Origin: Allodiplogaster sudhausi
Taxonomy: Eukaryota; Nematoda; Chromadorea; Rhabditida; Diplogasteridae
Assembly (NCBI GenBank): GCA_945643635.1
Contig: CALZFC010000005.1
Coordinates: forward strand, 7,301,501 to 7,365,500
DNA: 64,000 nucleotides
Direction of reading: 5' to 3'
The position numbers and the translations under genes were made by a program. Numbering within the stretch: position 1 is the stretch's first letter; each line of letters begins with the position of its first letter. Shown one piece after another: positions 1 to 12,400 of this stretch. The notes under the pieces were generated by a model, which made no database searches, had not been told where the DNA came from, and saw nothing but the letters and a program-made list of their open reading frames with translations.

Positions 1-8
1 ATCTCTCT

Positions 9-47
<39 letters not shown>

Positions 48-50
48 CCT
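1..50. repeat. CT dinucleotide microsatellite at left edge
   Basis: Nearly pure CT run on the plus strand. It lies just beyond the last visible exon of the cuticlin gene, so it is probably inside one of its introns. Confidence 0.8.
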
Positions 51-77
51 GATCTCCAATGATCCTTCTTGACTTGC

Positions 78-759
78 CTGACTCCAAGAGCAGCGCCGAC
101 ACTTTTCTCAGCTTCCATATAGAAGCATCTAACGGCGTATGCCCTGTCGACCTTGGTGATGAAGAGCGGGTGGAGCTGCACAACGACTGTCATCGTGTAC
201 GCCATCCCTCGAGGATTCACCTCAAGATCTCCGCGTTCAGAGTTAGCTGAGGAAGATTTGGCTCGTGAATCGAATGGCAAACAAATAAAGCGTGAAGATT
301 GAAATGACATTGTCAAAAGATTTGTTCACAGATAGCAGCGGTATATGGTGAAGAGATGGAAAATGAATAGATCGAACCTCTCGCTTCCTCCGAATGTTGC
401 ATTTCTCAAAGTCGAAAGTGACATGAGTTTCATTGCGGAAAGAGCAGCCGTCCTTGCCGAAGTGCCCCTTGGCGAAGACGACGGAGGGGGCGCCGTGCTC
501 TGCTTGGATACTCAACGAGATCGATCCTCGGTTGCATGACACCTCGGGGGAACCTGTAAAGTTCCACCTTCAGCTCATTCCTTCACTTTTTTTATCCGAT
601 AGGAAATGGGCATTTTTCGTTCTGAAACATAGTGAAAAAACATGAAGTCTGACCTCTCAGCGTATTGTCAAATTCCTTTTGTTCGTTGGAAGCTCGTACG
701 GGAAGAGCAAGAACGAGGAAGAGAGCAGGCAGGAAGTGTTGCATCCAAGAGGGCCTCAT
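78..759 (-). CDS. Cuticlin-like ZP-domain protein, N-terminal part (cut by window edge)
   Basis: N-terminal half of a nematode cuticlin-type protein, a secreted ZP-domain component of the cuticle. Three exons are visible on the minus strand: 654-759, 378-553 and 78-220. The first encodes a signal peptide starting MRPSWMQHFLPALFLVLALP. The second opens the ZP module with SPEVSCNRGSISLS, then VFAKGHFGKDGC and FEKCNIRRKRE. The third continues VNPRGMAYTMTVVVQLHP and FITKVDRAYAVRCFYMEAE, the most diagnostic cuticlin stretch. Codon phases agree at both joins. The ATG at 759-757 was chosen because the signal peptide follows directly. The third exon appears to use a GC donor (AG|GCAAGT at about 78-76), unless the exon is read through. 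The rest of the ZP domain, the processing site and the membrane anchor lie off the left edge. Confidence 0.88.
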
Positions 760-1030
760 TCTGAAGAAGGCAGAGATGGATCGAGGAATCTCACTCAGAT
801 TGACCTTCCATCTTTCTAATCAAAGGCTCCATGCGGACGCGAAAGAAACAGAAAGAGAGAGAAAAAATGTGAAGGAGGAGAGTGAAAGGAGTTCTTTCTT
901 GCAGTTCAGAACGAGAGAATAAAGAGCAGCTGCCAGGCAAGAACAATGAAAAGAAAAGAACTTGGACTCCTGCCATAATTACAGATGCTCAGGATTACCA
1001 GCGACGGTCAAATGCCATCGGTGAATGGGG

Positions 1031-1087
<57 letters not shown>

Positions 1088-3483
1088 GAGAGGGAGAGAG
1101 AGGGAGAGAAGGTGAGAGAGGGGGAAGAGGGGAAGAAGGAGAGGGAAAGAGAATGCCGACCGGAGACCAGGTGCTTTTGTCGCTTGTGTGGGACAGGCAC
1201 AAAAAGGGAGTAAGTACTATGGGAGGGCATCGGAAGGCTGCTACAGGAGAGATTCGCAGACACTTGAGCGGAAGGGAGGGAGAAGAGGTCGAGAGACGGG
1301 CAGAGAGACAGAGAAAGAGAGAGAAGGAAGGATGGAGAGAGAGAGAAGGAAGGATGGAGAGAGAGAGAAGGAAGGATGGAGAGGGAGAGAAGGCAGAAGA
1401 CGGAGAGAGAGAGAGAAATCGGAATGAATACTCGGGGAGAAACATAGGTCAGCAACATCCGAACGCTTACAGGTGGGTAGTAGGAAGGGAAGTAGGCGGG
1501 GCTGTGAAATGTAGAGAAATAGTGAGAAGAATTCAGAGAGAAAGAGAGAGAAAAAGGTGGTAGAGGAAGAAGTAGGAAAGGAGGAGGGGGAATAATGGAG
1601 TGGAGTGAAAATGAGGGGAGGGGGAGATCCCAGGGAAAATATGGATTCTGGATGCTGTAGGCGACTGGTCAAGATTAGAGAGAGATTCGTAGCATCTTCA
1701 TTTTTTAAATTCTCTTTTTCCACCGCATGCGTTCTACTATTAATAGTGGAAAAATGATTATTAATTAAATGAAGAAATATAATTGAGAAAGGAAGCCGTG
1801 ACAGCGACAAAAAGACTCCTTCCTTATTAAAGAAAATGGAAGCCGACCAGGTATGTATGTATGTACATATGTACATTTGTACGAGACTTATACCTCTGCT
1901 TTTTACAATTTGGTACCTAATTTGTTGTCATCTCAACTGAAGAGATAACAAATAAGCTATTCCACTCTGGAATGAAAGAAGGAATGCCCCTTTGTGGAAA
2001 TAGACCTCATTCTCTAAGATGCGAAGAAAGATGTGAATCGCTTTCGATTACTAATATTTACGAGGACACACAAAAGACGCTTCTCTTCAAGGTGGGAATG
2101 GGCCGCATTGTCAAGGAAGGTGTCGTTCTTTCTCTTCCTCTCATATCAAAACGCGGACACGGGACAGAATCTGGAGAAAGCATGAAAGATGGGAGAGAGA
2201 GATAGAAAGAGATAGAGAGAGGATGTGAGGGAGAAGAAGACAGAGAAAAGGAGAGATGCAGAGTCATTCACAAAGGAGGGAAGGAGCAGGAAATAGAGAA
2301 GAATCAAGAGGTGAGAAGAAAAAAAAAGAAGAAGTGGACAGTGAGGTCAAAAGGGCCTCGAATGGAAATCAGGGAGAGGAGCCGCACGAGTTGCAGTGAC
2401 TCGGCTGAGTGGATCGAGGATATGCAAGGGAAGGGGCGGGATTCTCACGAGGAAGAACGGGGCGGGAAGAGACGAACGGGGCGGGTGCTACCGGAATCTC
2501 TTTGGTTCTTCCGTAAAAAGATATTACTCAACATTCATCTACATTATATGACAATTGGACGAAATAAGAAAATTTTTTATCTATCATTATATCTTTCACA
2601 TCTTCTTTCCTATATCAACATCTTTCCTAACTTTTTATGTCACACAGAGAAAACCGCTCAAAGTGAGAAGAGTGCAGCAATGAAAGAAGTAAATTTAAAG
2701 AATGTTGAGATGGGAGAGGGCAATAAGAATTCACATTTCCATGCAAGGTAAGGAAGAGTCTCTTTACAAATGCGCATCACTTTCATGGAGGACTTGAAAG
2801 ATTTCAGTCTGTCAATCTCCATTTTGTCTCATTTCTTGCTTCCCTGCGTCTATCTCTCTATCTCTTTCTCTCTTTTTCCTCTACTCGTCCGGATGCTGCA
2901 GCTTCTTCATGAGCTTCTTCAGTGCCCACCACCGTTCACTCTCCAACTTCCCCGTTGCATTTTCTCTCTGCAACCCTCTCCTCTTCTCGTGCTATTTCTC
3001 TTCTTGCTCTTGCTTTCTCTTTCAATTGCATGTTTCTATTCATATCTTCACAGGCTTGTTTCAGAGTTCTAGAGCTGGCAAACATTCCTTTAGGATGAAC
3101 ACTCTTCTTATGAAACTCACACAAGTAAACAGACAGATTTACTGGAGAAGATAGAGAGTAGGGTGAAGATTCCCGGTAAAGAGAGTGAGAGAGATAGCGA
3201 GCGAGAGTGAGAGAGACAGGTTGAGAGAGACAACGAGAGAGAGGGACAAAGAGAGACAGAGAGAAAGAAGCTGAGAACGAGCTAGGCCTCTCCTTTCTTG
3301 GCGACAGCGGCGACCAATGGCGATCCGGTATTCTTCTCCATTTCAGACAACAATGCGAGAATCCCTGGTTTTTCCATTGCAAGAAGTTTTATTCGATTAG
3401 AGGTTCTGGGAAGCGTGATAGGTTCATGTAGAGATGAATGAAAGAATGTCCATAGAATGTAGTGGATGACCACGTCTATCTGC
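760..3483. other. Region between cuticlin and collagen, no supported gene
   Basis: About 2.7 kb between two minus-strand cuticle genes. It holds GA-rich tracts at about 1,035-1,135, an imperfect GAGAGAAGGAAGGATG array at about 1,305-1,400, and a further GA tract at about 3,180-3,265. Long open frames here are serine/leucine or arginine/glutamate low-complexity translations of the repeats. A 31-codon minus-strand frame at about 3,283-3,378 (MEKPGILALLSEMEKNTGSP) ends in a stop, but I could not connect it to either neighbour. Confidence 0.5.
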
Positions 3484-3751
3484 TCACGTCTTCGTCACTT
3501 CTCCGCTGTTATCATCGGAGACAACCCGATAGAGAGCTCGGCGGGGGCACGGACAGTATCCACGGTCTCGGCCTGGAGGGCCACTCTCACCGTCTACGCC
3601 AGGAACACCTCAATGGATGACTTGGAAGCCAGGAAATGTCAGACAGAGTGGGAGAGTAAAAGCGAGAGAGAGAGAGAGATAGAAAGAAATAAGAGTAAGA
3701 GAGAAATAGAGAACGAGAGAAAGAGAGAAAGAGAGAAAGAGAGAAAGAAGA

Positions 3752-3793
<42 letters not shown>

Positions 3794-4068
3794 AGAGAGG
3801 GAGAGATAACAGAGAGAGAGTAACAGGGGGAGATGGGCTAATATGCAAATGTGAATGTATGGAAATATCAATTGCAGACATGTGAAAGAATACGATGGAT
3901 GGCGAGGGGGACAAACACAGTTTATGGCTCGTCTGATCACTACAGTAAGAAAGGCACTCATTCATCAACCCGAGTCTTGCTGATTGAAAGAAAGCAAAGG
4001 GCGAGGAGTTTAAACAAGGAAATTAAAGTGAACGAAGAAATGGAGGGTACACGAGGGTACAGAGACAA

Positions 4069-4111
<43 letters not shown>

Positions 4112-4151
4112 GAGGGAGAGAGGGAGAGGAAGAGGGAGGGCTGAGACAGAC

Positions 4152-4200
<49 letters not shown>

Positions 4201-4219
4201 GACGGAGAGGGAGAGCTGA

Positions 4220-4258
<39 letters not shown>

Positions 4259-5994
4259 AATAGACAGAGAGGGAGAGGAAGAGACAGAGAGGGAGAGGAA
4301 GATGAAGAGAGGGAGAGGAAGAGAGAGAGCTGAGACAGAGAGAGAGAGAGAGAGAGAATTAGAGAGAGAGAGAGAACACTATGAGGATGAGTAGGATAAG
4401 TGTACTACGTCTTGCCTTTCTCGCACGGGAGGCAGGAAACTGTGCCGCGGGCTTTTTGTCTCTTACATCAGAAAAGGGTGAGGGTCAAAAGGACATTCCC
4501 GAGAAGGATGAGTGGCGACGAGATCGAGTGTACAAAGAAAAGCGAATGGTTGATAAATGAGAGAGTGTGAGAGAGAACGCAAGACAGAGAGAGAGAGAGT
4601 GAGAGAGAACGCAATACAGAGATAGAGAGAGAGAGAATGTGTAAGTGAAAGAGAAGAATGACTTTGGTTACGCATGCCCATTAGAGAGTGATGAAGTGGG
4701 GATGCGCGATGCTCTTGAACCTCCTGAAGAGCGGGCACAGCCCCACTGCCCCCTATACATTGCCCTTACCTTGCACTCCCTCGATCCCAGGTGCTCCAGG
4801 AGATCCAGCGGGACCAGCCAAGCCAGCACGGCCATCCTTGCCGGGTATTCCTGGCGACCCACACTCGCCCGGTTCTCCCGGCTCACCCCTGAGTCCTGTG
4901 AGTCCAGGCAGTCCGGCCATTCCTTCTATTCCATCTTCACCCGGCTTACCCGGCAAGCCTAAAGAGGAGGAAAGATAATGAAAAAGTGAAGAAACGCTAG
5001 TGTGGCATGGAAGAGAGCCATGCGCTGACCGGGAAGTCCATCCCTTCCAGCCGCCCCCTTGTCGCCGTCTGCTCCGCATGTCCCTCTCACTCCCGGAATC
5101 CCCGGAACCCCCGATGGCCAGGAAGCCCCGGTGCTCCCTAAATACAAGAAAAGGTCAAAACCACACGTATGTAATTCGGATAAGTATGCTCTACATCTTT
5201 CTTTGTAATCTCAAGCGAAGTCATCCACTTTTGTCTTTTGTGCTGATGACATTTCCTTGTTCTTCCTGTTTCTTATGTGTCCTCATTTCCTGCATGCACA
5301 CAGAAGGAAGCGAGATTAATCGTAGTCCTCGTGAATTTGTCTCTCTCTCTATTTCTCAATCTCTCTCCTTTCTTCATCTCTTACTCTCTTTCTTTTCACT
5401 CTCCATTCACAACATTCAGCTGCCACCTGCATAAAACTCTGAGCACGATAGAATGGAGGAAGGAAAGGGAAAGAAGGAAGAATGACCGGGAGTCCTTGCG
5501 GGCCAGCCTCGCCTGGCTTTCCCTTCTTTCCGTAGGGGCAGACCCGGCAGCCGGCCACCGTAGTCACCAACTCAGCTGACAACTCCCCTGCTTCTCCCAT
5601 CGGCCCTTCCACCCCTCGCTCTCCCGCTCTCCCATCCTCTCCTGGCTTGCCTGAAGCGTCAATTTGGCATTTTCACAGGAACTCAACACTAATCATAGGC
5701 GCAATAGCTCTTGTTTAATATTTTTTCCGTTCTTCCATCGATCTGACCTGCCTGGCCAGCCTTTCCAGAGGGACAGATAATGTAAGAAGAGAGGTGGCAG
5801 GAGCAGCCTCCCACTCGGTACGAGTCAGCTTCTCCTTCTCCTTCTGCCAGATCTCGTCGACTTCTTCTCGGAAGAGAGCGGAGAGCAGAAGAGGCTTGCT
5901 CTTCCAGGAACCCGAACACTCTCATCTCATCTTCCAGCAGAGACAGCATCGCTTTCCCACGCTCAGACACCTCCCACGCATAACTGCAAGAGTG

Positions 5995-6029
<35 letters not shown>

Positions 6030-6415
6030 CGAGGGAGAGACAGAGAGAGAGAGAGAGAGAGAGAAAGAAAGAGAGAGAGAGAAAGATAGGGAGAGAGGAG
6101 AGAAAGTGCTTTTATGGTCAACACGTCGCAACCGCTTATCTGGCTCCACTGTTTCCGGGCGAAGAAAAATTTGTTATCATATTCAAAAATGATGACATCT
6201 CTGGTCCAATAGCAGCCAAGCAGGCAACAGCGGATTCCTTACCATGTAACACGTTGGCACATGTATGTTTGTTGTGTGCTTAACATTGAAAAACAGAAAA
6301 TAGAAAGAAATTAGAAGAATAACCTCGTTAAGAAGAATAGAACGAGCACTGAAGCCAGAATCAAGAAGCACGGAGAAAGAAGAGAAGAGAAGAAGCGACC
6401 GCCGCACGCAGCCAT
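3484..6415 (-). CDS. Nematode cuticle collagen (with an apparent 1-nt frame break in exon 4)
   Basis: Secreted structural collagen of the cuticle. Inferred exons on the minus strand are 6,324-6,415; 5,748-5,983; 5,487-5,650; 5,030-5,137; 4,770-4,958; and 3,484-3,608, about 305 codons, the usual size for the family. Exon 1 encodes a short hydrophobic segment ([14 protein letters not shown]). Exon 2 gives the non-collagenous N-domain with a basic RSLPRRSRR cleavage-like site and a Cys knot ([12 protein letters not shown]). Exons 2-6 carry Gly-X-Y repeats broken by a [10 protein letters not shown] interruption. The C-terminus [18 protein letters not shown] resembles the CPCP tail typical of nematode collagens. 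Phases agree at all joins except inside exon 4. There the frame entering ([10 protein letters not shown]) and the frame leaving ([13 protein letters not shown]) differ by one base near 5,113-5,121. That is either an assembly error or an inactivating indel. Intron 5 is over 1.1 kb and mostly GA microsatellite. Confidence 0.87.
3659..4375. repeat. GA microsatellite tracts in collagen intron
   Basis: Successive GA runs separated by short GGAAG or GACAGAGAG motifs, at about 3,659-3,830 and 4,075-4,375. On the collagen coding strand they are CT tracts. Confidence 0.8.
5999..6100. repeat. GA microsatellite in collagen intron 1
   Basis: GA-rich tract directly upstream, in coding orientation, of the 3' splice site of collagen exon 2. 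It therefore reads as an expanded polypyrimidine tract in the transcript. Confidence 0.75.
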
Positions 6416-6565
6416 TCAAACGTCGCTCTGACTTCTCTTTCTTTCTGCCAGGGGCGATTCGAGGATCATCCCAGAAAATGATGCCAGCACTTCTGGCAAC
6501 ACAGCAAGCCTAATCCCTCAACCATGCTTCTCTGCATCTTATTTCTCTCTCTCATCCCTCTCTTC

Positions 6566-6705
6566 TCATCTCTCTTTCTCTTTCACTCCATCTCTCTCAC
6601 TTCCCTCTCTCTCTCTCATCTCTCTTTCTCCTTCACTCCATCTCTCTCACTTCCCTCTCTCTCTCTCATCTCTCTTTCTCTTTCACTCCATCTCTCTCAC
6701 TTCCC
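6566..6705. repeat. 50-bp tandem repeat, about three copies
   Basis: Pyrimidine-rich unit beginning TCATCTCTCTTTCTC recurs at 6,566, 6,616 and 6,666, a period of 50 bp. It lies between the divergent collagen and lysozyme genes. Confidence 0.8.
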
Positions 6706-7071
6706 AATCCCTCTCATCCGACTGTTTATCCGACTAAGTTGTAAGTGTGGCTCACCATCTCAAGGCCGAACTAGTGGATCTGAGCGGGGATCCGAATATG
6801 TTAGTTCCCATTCGTCATCTGTATTTGTCTTTTTTCCATGCGTACCCTTGCCAAAAGGAAGTCCCTGTTTCTTCAACTTCTACTGCTCTCATTCTCTCTT
6901 CTCTTTTTATCTCTCTTTCTCACTCCTTCTCTCTCTTCGCCATTCACTCTTTCCTCGCCCACTCTCTTTTCAAGAACTCTTCAATTGACTGGAAGACTGG
7001 GCAATGATAAGGAGAAGCTGGAGTGATAAAAGGCGGGAGCGAAGAGGCGAAGTAAACGATCTGAATCTGGG

Positions 7072-7493
7072 ATGCTCGCTCTCGCCTTCTCTCTCCTCGC
7101 CCTTTGCGCTCTTCCAGCGGTTTCTTTCCAATTATAACAATAATAAAAAGAAAAAATAATTAATATTGTTTTCCAAATGTATATGAACAGTTATGTATTT
7201 CATAAATTTGTTGGAAGAGATAAGTGGATTGTAGCAAGCGGGCTACAGCTACGCAGTGGATCTCTCTCTGCCAGGCACCCAGCTGGCATTCAACAACCTC
7301 CGCGCCAACGGATATTCTGTCGCCTTTGTCCGGGCATACGCTCCCGATGGCGGAGGCCGTGTTGATTACAACGCTGCCACCAATGTCAAGCTGGCATACG
7401 CTGGTTAGTCATCTCTCTCTCCCTCTCTCTCTCTCCCTCTCCCTCCCTCTCTCTCTCTCACTCATTCTCTATCTCGCTCTCCTCTCTCTCTCG

Positions 7494-7575
<82 letters not shown>

Positions 7576-8103
7576 CTCCTCTCTCTCTCTCCAGCTGGCC
7601 TTGGCATCGAAGTCTACGGTACCTTGAGCCCGACTTCATCGAAGGCAGGCTACATGCAGATTGATGAGGCCCTAAACGCTCTCCAGTCAGCCGGCATCAC
7701 CGTCCGCTCGTTCTGGATCCAGGTACTCTCGCCCTCTTTCTATCCGTTCCTTCCTTGCAAGTGATCTGTCTGTGTTGAGGTGACGTCTCCAGTCAACTGG
7801 TCGTCCAACCAGAACCAGAATGTCAACTTCATCCAGAGTGCCATCCAGCGCATCCGCGTTAGCAATTTGCCCATTTCATGTGTGATCTGCGTCTGGATTA
7901 TCTAATCGATACTTTTTAAGGCCCGTGGCGTCCGCCCCGGCGTGTACACTTCTGCCTATGACTGGAACCAGATCACAAACAACTTCAGCGGACTCGGCAG
8001 CGATGTCATGCTCTGGTACTTTATTTCAACTCTCTTACAGTTTATCTCTCTTATCTCTCTCTCTCTTTCCTATCTCTCCCTCGTGGTACTCTTTCTTGCC
8101 TCC

Positions 8104-8141
<38 letters not shown>

Positions 8142-8386
8142 GGTACTGGCACGTGTATGGCGCGGGCCCATCTGGGGAGTCTCCGGCGGACTTCAATGAC
8201 TTCCGTGCCTTCGGGCAGTGGACATCCCCGATGGTGAAGCAGTTCGCTCAGTCGGAGTCCCTCTACGGATTCTCCTCAGTGAACCGCGACGTCTTCGCAT
8301 CCAACTCGGTCTCGGAGACCTCAGCCGCCGCTGTTATCGCCGCTCGTCTCCAGAACAAGATCACTGTTGGACTTATCGGACTCTAA
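7072..8386 (+). CDS. GH25-type lysozyme (nematode lys family), copy 1
   Basis: Secreted glycoside hydrolase family 25 lysozyme, which cleaves peptidoglycan and in nematodes serves digestion and defence. Six exons: 7,072-7,119; 7,235-7,403; 7,595-7,722; 7,780-7,857; 7,921-8,015; 8,143-8,386, giving 253 aa with every phase consistent. The first exon is a signal peptide (MLALAFSLLALCALPA). The mature protein opens GYSYAVDLSLPGTQLAF and then carries VAFVRAYAPDGGG, TVRSFWIQVTSPVNW, GVYTSAYDWNQITN, MLWYWHVYGAGPSGES and FNDFRAFGQWTSPMVKQFAQ, all typical of the Caenorhabditis lys-type proteins. Introns 2 and 5 end in long CT runs immediately before CAG. A paralogue lies at 57.2-58.6 kb on the other strand. 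Confidence 0.93.
7410..7592. repeat. CT microsatellite filling lysozyme intron 2
   Basis: Almost the entire intron is CT repeat with a few CTCGCTCTC interruptions. It runs straight into the CCAG acceptor. Confidence 0.9.
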
Positions 8387-8409
8387 GCGGACGATTTCGG
8401 TGGCGATTC

Positions 8410-8415
8410 AATAAA
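8410..8415 (+). promoter_or_regulatory. Candidate polyadenylation signal of lysozyme copy 1
   Basis: AATAAA 24 nt after the stop codon. Confidence 0.6.
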
Positions 8416-8583
8416 TACGAATAGATTTAAGTGGTTTTAATTCTGCTAACAATACACACAAAGAATACGATTATTGGTAATGTGGAATACTACTTCTGAA
8501 ATACGAATACTTTGTAAACCCCCATTGTTAGTTCCGCTTAAAAGGTTGAAACACTAAATATTCGTTTGTCAGAAGCAAGATCC

Positions 8584-8645
8584 AAGCGAAGTGCTCTTTT
8601 GCACCACAGCCATTAATGGCTCCGGTGAAAAAGAGCACTCCGCTT
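8584..8645. other. 62-bp near-perfect palindrome
   Basis: Inverted repeat centred on ATTAAT at about 8,614/8,615. The outer arms AAGCGAAGTGCTCTTTT and AAAAGAGCACTCCGCTT pair with one mismatch, and the inner arms CACC-ACAGCC and GGCT-CCGGTG pair with few. There is essentially no loop. It could be a hairpin RNA, a small foldback element or a regulatory cruciform. Nothing in the sequence decides between these. Confidence 0.6.
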
Positions 8646-9479
8646 CAGGCGCGTTGTCCTTCACAAGAGTCCAACACTCCACTCAATGATCATTGTGAGA
8701 AACAGCCTACCGTACTTCTCTTAATTAAATTCCCTTTCTGTATTATTTCATCTTCTGAAGAAGAAAACAAAAATATTTGATTTGTTTTATCAGATACTTC
8801 AAAGACGTTACCGCCTTCTCAAAATAATAACTCACCTTCTGCCTGTGCGAGACAAAAGGGAAGTCTATGTGTTCTGGTAGGAATGGATGGACATCAGCTA
8901 CAGTAGTTTACTGGTTGAAGGAACTGGAATTCTCAACGAAATGCATGTTCTTGCGTCAACGCGATTAATCATTTCAAATCTTACAAATAAATGAAGCTCC
9001 AAAAAAATTAAGAGATTTTTCCACAAAATTTTCCGGTTCCATCAAACAGCAAAACGTCATTTGAGTGACCCGGAGAGTGACTAAGGTATTTTAATCATTA
9101 TATATAAACAGACAATAGGGAAGAATTACTGATCCAATCAAGACTTTACTAATAGATACTAGACGAATAGAAGCAAATCCATATTTGACAAAGTGACAAT
9201 GGCGCGATTGTGCGTTTAGAGATACGGATTCGAGATAGAAGGAGGGATAAAACAGTCTGTTACTGACAATAGCCATACCTTTGAACCAATATCTCATATT
9301 TAGCATGAAAAATGCTGCCTGGGGAAGCAATGGCTCTGATTAACACTAAGATAAGGTTTCTTTTCTACTATGGAAGCAGAGATAGACGCATCGCAATAAT
9401 ATCAGACATTCTGTGGAGATGCAGCAAGCAACATTTACTGAGAGGAATAGGAAGGAAGAAAGGAGAGGGAAGAGATCCA
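8646..9479. other. AT-rich spacer, nothing recognised
   Basis: About 0.8 kb between the 3' ends of convergent lysozyme copy 1 and PAIP1. I see no gene or repeat that I can support. Confidence 0.5.
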
Positions 9480-12400
9480 TCAAGAGTCCTCCTCGGGGCC
9501 CTTCTCGCACATCTTCAGCTTCTCCAGCATCTTCTCCGTCCCTTTCACCTGTAATTGAAATTTAAATTCAATACAATTATCATAAAGATCGAAAAGAGAG
9601 GGAAGAAAGATAAAGAGAGAGAGAGAGAGAAGGGAGAGAGAGAGAAATAGTGGTTGGACCTGCTGCTTGCGATCTTCCTGGTGGATGAAGTTCTCCATCT
9701 CAGCGAACATCTGATCGTCCTCGTCCTGGTCGATGATTCCTCCGAATGCCTCCTCCAGGAAGTGTTTCTCTTCTTCAGAGAGAGAAAGGGGACGGCCATC
9801 CACTCCAATGATCTGTCCTGGAAACACAATTGGAATATCAATCGATTCGCTATAAATTAATACGTAAGAAGAGAGCGAGACTGAATAAATACGGTCGACT
9901 GGAAAAAAGAACACACCGGCAACAACCGAAGAATTCGAAGAGGAAGACGAAGCTCCATTCTGCAATGAAAACCAGTCACATAACTCACAGAACATATAAC
10001 ATTCATTAAAGTAGTGCGACCACTGGATATTATTTATGAATTCTTTAATTCCATATGAGAAGCAGAGGTGGGAATGGGCCGGCCCGGCCCGGCCCTCAGG
10101 GCGGGCCGGCCAATTTCCCAAGGCACGGGCCGGCCCGGGCCAGGCAGGGAAATTTAAAGCCAGGCCGAGACTTTGGGCCCGAAGGGTCGGGCTGGCCCAA
10201 AAATTTTGGGCCCATTCCCACCTCTGATGACAAGTCAACCAGAGAGCGTGAAATAATGGATGATGATAATAAGAGAAAGAGAGAAGACGGACCCGCTGTC
10301 CCCAGCCAGCCTCGCGCTGCTCCACGACGTGGCATATCTGGGTTTTGATGCTTTCACTCAACTGCGGGTGGCCACGTCCGAAGGCGCTCAGTCTAAACAC
10401 CACAGTTCCTAATCAATATTCTCATAACACTAATGACCTGGTGAGGAGGTCGTCATTCGCAGCCCGAGTAACCGCTGATTTGTCAAGACTTGGCCCAGCC
10501 AGCTAAAACAAAGATATTTTAGCTGCCGTTGTCAAACTGATCACCATTTTGAAAACCCAACGAGTCATTCAGACAGGTAAAAATTGATTCCGTGAGCTCA
10601 AAATCTGGCGAAATAACCTTGACGGCCTGGATTATCTTCTTCATTCGCTGATCGTTCATTTCAGCTGGCTTAAGCAATTCGGTTGCCTGGAAAGAAAGAA
10701 GGAAATGATGAGTGCTTGCATAAGAATGAGACCTGTTCACAGAAAGCTTCTCCGAGCTTCTCAATCTTCGTTCCAGTCGCAGTCTCCACTCGATCGTAGA
10801 CTTCAGCGAAGAACATGAGAAGGAGAAGTCGCTGCTGGCTGTCCAGCTCAGCTCGGCCAGCGTGCTGAGCCTGCAGGGCCGGCATCACCGACTGCGGCAG
10901 CAGCACACGGATCTGAACTTCCACGCACCATTCAAGGACAGTTCCCAGATTACAGGGGATGAGACTGTTTCACTAATGGTACGGCCTCCTTCACCCCATT
11001 CTATTCTCTGCCATCCGTCTCAAGCAGAGCGTTCGGCAGCAGGAATTCGGAATTAATATCCCTGTGATAGTAGAAGAGAATGACTAGCCTCCCTGGCGAG
11101 ATACTTGATGAGTCTGGCGATGCTGGCCTGGGGATCAGAAGGCGTGGCAGGCATTGAGAGGGGCAACTGCTCCGAGGCAGACAGCGCCTTCAATACAAAA
11201 TGGCTTGCGTCCCCTTCCATTCAACAATTTCTTTGAAGCACTTTAAATGTCAAAACTTTGACCCTTTTAAAGAAAATAATGATTTTGCTCGTATTATAAT
11301 GAGCCATAATGGTGAAAACGAAAAATAACCTTACCATTTCGATCATGATAGCAATTGCAATGTTTCTCTGCTCATCGTTCATGGCACCCTCTGCCATGCG
11401 CTCCTTGATGGCGCCAGAGAAAGAGTCCAGCTCGTCAGAATCTGCCAGAATCTGCTCCAGACCAACCAGGATCTGCAGGTTCAATGGTTATCAATTCATT
11501 TTGTCAAATGAAATGAGAAGAAAATAATAGATATTTACCTCCTGGAGTTGCACAACGACTGTAGAAGACGTTATACGCTGGAAGAGTTCCTGGCTGGGCA
11601 TGAACTGCCTCGCCTCAACCACAACAAAACCACTCTCTTCCATCAGAATAGGTGGCAATAACACCAAAACCCCCCTATTTAATCGCTTGTTTTCAATAGA
11701 CCAGGTACAAAATCAGTGTTTAATTTTATGCTAAAAGATAACTAATTACACTTTTGAACAACAATAATAATGATTTTCCTTTCTTATAATTAACGAGTCG
11801 GTGAAAATGGCTTGGTGCAAAATTTTTGGCGCCGACAGACCAAGAATTGTAAGAACCATAAGCGGTATGGGTTGGTTGTATGGAAAACGCTGATTGCACC
11901 ACCCTTTTCAGCACTCACAAAAGGGAAAGAGAAATACCGGAGGCGGAGCAGTGGAGTACATGTTCTCGTAGGCAGCAGCCTCCGCGTCTCCATCCAGAAA
12001 GTGATGCAGCTGCTGCGGCAGAATCTGCAACAGCATAAGTTTATTCATCATCAGCGAAGCTTCTTTTATGATGTCATTCAACTCTCATGCCTCTTCGTCT
12101 CATCTTCACAATGCAAGGTGTGTCCAAATAACCCTGACCTCAGTCCCCTTCCAGTCTACCCCAGCTTTAGCGATCCCCAAAATGTTAGTCGACAGCTACT
12201 AGTTGAAAGGAATAAAAAAAAGGCTTGACGAACTTCGGCAATCTTCCCTATTTTGTGGGCGCTGAATTACCCACTCTACTTTTGTGCACGTGCCATATGA
12301 AATGCAGGAAAGAAAAATTGCATGAAGGATGGAATGGTATGAAGAAAGAAAGGAAGGGATGAAATGGAAAACAGAATATTCACTGAAGCTTTCAAAAGTG

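Noticed and set aside
979..1876. Long Ser/Leu-rich and Arg/Glu-rich open frames on both strands
   Set aside because: They are translations of GA/CT microsatellite with no splice or domain support.
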